5,570 nucleotides of DNA from an uncultured cyanobacterium (GTDB lineage: Bacteria > Cyanobacteriota > Vampirovibrionia > Gastranaerophilales > Gastranaerophilaceae), in contig CAMAML010000100.1 in assembly GCA_945836835.1 (NCBI GenBank), forward strand, positions 1 through 5,570. Reading direction: 5' to 3'. Under the pieces are notes generated by a model. The model worked only from the letters and a program-made list of their open reading frames with translations, ran no database searches and had not been told where the DNA came from. Shown here piece after piece: positions 5,235 through 5,570 of the stretch (its first letter is position 1; the number at the start of each line of letters is the position of its first letter). The position numbers and the translations under genes were made by a program.

Positions 5235-5259
5235 GGGTCCAATGAAAAACGTTGAACCC
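5235..5259 (-). other. Hairpin 12 bases downstream of the second lectin-tail gene
   Basis: On the minus strand GGGTTCAA pairs with TTGGACCC: 8 pairs including one G-U, plus an inner G-C after a mismatch, around a T-rich loop. It begins 12 bases after the TAA stop (5272-5274). Known DGR variable regions are followed by a short hairpin needed for efficient homing; the position fits, but the loop is not the GRNA type described for the Bordetella phage. A T-rich tract is in the loop, not after the stem, so it is not a terminator. Confidence 0.45.
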
Positions 5260-5271
5260 AATATACACACT

Positions 5272-5570
5272 TTAGTCGCCTAGGCACAAGGCATAGTAAT
5301 TAGCATTTCTACCGGCATAATGATGCCAAAAACTTTGACTGTTACTAAACAGTCGATGATATGCGTATTCAGAAGTAAATTGTAGATTTGACCAATAGTA
5401 CCCATCAGCTATTTCAATTGCAGATTTTTTGTCCGAAGTCATATCAACATTGCATATAATTTCTGATAACTTGAGGTGATAATTGAGCCCCGGATTATCA
5501 AGAAATTGTCTACACTCCTCATAACTTGAACTAAACAGTACAGTATATGTCGACATTGACGGTATTCCGT
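5272..5570 (-). CDS. Lectin-fold (DUF1566-like) C-terminal domain protein, 3' end only; paralogue of the pilin-like gene tail
   Basis: The frame is open to the window edge, so the start is outside; 98 residues and a TAA are visible. An internal ATG at 5556 would give a 94-residue protein but has no ribosome binding site in view, and the codons before it (GIPS) align with GVPI in the pilin-like protein (just after LPSSETLAQIATLQF). This argues for a longer gene, probably also with a pilin-type N-terminus. Matching features: GYYWS against GNYWS, AY-R--F- against AYRRYF, and an identical YALCLGD end. The stretch between is rich in Tyr, His, Ser, Phe and Asn, as expected for a diversified binding surface. 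Its codons end mostly in T (AAT, TAT, CAT, AGT, TTT), unlike the C-ending codons of the first gene, so it is not a recent copy from the same template. Confidence 0.75.
   Translation of the reverse strand, partial: GIPSMSTYTVLFSSSYEECRQFLDNPGLNYHLKLSEIICNVDMTSDKKSAIEIADGYYWSNLQFTSEYAYHRLFSNSQSFWHHYAGRNANYYALCLGD

Larger units (their letters stand above)
5133..5295 (-). repeat. 3'-flank repeat, copy 2 (inverted relative to 2195-2288)
   Basis: Read on the minus strand, it has the same five blocks in the same order as copy 1: TTGTGCCTAGG (5289-5279), GACAACGTAAC (5234-5224), CCCCCTCAC (5217-5209), AGGTAGAG (5156-5149), TTTTAACATT (5142-5133). Two of the gaps are 6 bases in both copies. It differs by extra DNA: 19 more bases between blocks 1 and 2, including a hairpin, and 52 instead of 2 bases between blocks 3 and 4, including a perfect 12-bp palindrome. 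This shows that the two gene tails and their flanks share ancestry. Confidence 0.75.

Noticed and set aside
5133..5295. Flank repeat as an integron attC site
   Set aside because: One GTTCAAC fits the RYYYAAC core, but no matching GTTRRRY partner is found at a suitable distance, and copy 1 lacks even the first core.

Overview
The window looks like a chromosomal segment of a gut-type Gastranaerophilales (Melainabacteria, non-photosynthetic Cyanobacteriota) genome. The main clue is the pilin-like protein, whose N-terminus (AFTLAEVLITLGVIGVVAA) and body match, from memory, a pilin-like family that is abundant in that group. Moderate AT content, AT-rich promoters and AGGAGG-type ribosome binding sites fit. 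The assignment is an inference; no rRNA or other phylogenetic marker is present.

Layout from left to right. (1) 1-651 (+) is the 3' half of a HipA-family Ser/Thr kinase gene cut by the window edge. It is tail-to-tail with an XRE-type helix-turn-helix regulator on the minus strand (648-962), and their stop codons share bases. (2) A divergent intergenic region carries a consensus sigma-70 promoter (TTGACA-N17-TATAAT), which drives a 366-residue class III prepilin-like protein (1118-2218). This protein ends in a C-type-lectin/DUF1566-like domain, and its last ~40 residues look like the variable region of a diversity-generating retroelement (DGR) target. (3) 2430-3185 (-) is a TIGR02757/DUF2400 family gene. 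(4) 3195-3541 is gene-free: it holds a cluster of interleaved AAACCATG/CATGGTTT repeats and then a good promoter for a small Cys-rich protein of unknown function (3542-3823). (5) 3909-5039 (+) is a two-gene unit: short-form ribosome hibernation factor hpf and a DPM1-like family 2 glycosyltransferase, which appear translationally coupled. (6) On the minus strand at the right edge is the 3' end of a second lectin-tail gene, which also ends in YALCLGD.

The most interesting feature is not a single gene. The 3' ends of the two YALCLGD genes and ~95-160 bp of downstream DNA form an imperfect inverted repeat pair (2195-2288 on +, 5133-5295 on -). Short identical blocks lie in the same order with mostly conserved spacing, and the second copy carries two extra hairpins. 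Together with the substitution pattern in the first gene's tail, this suggests members of a dispersed, DGR-diversified surface-protein family sharing a 3' homing/flank element. No reverse transcriptase or template repeat lies inside this window, so they would have to be elsewhere in the genome. The remaining genes are ordinary housekeeping or accessory functions with no evident link to this system.
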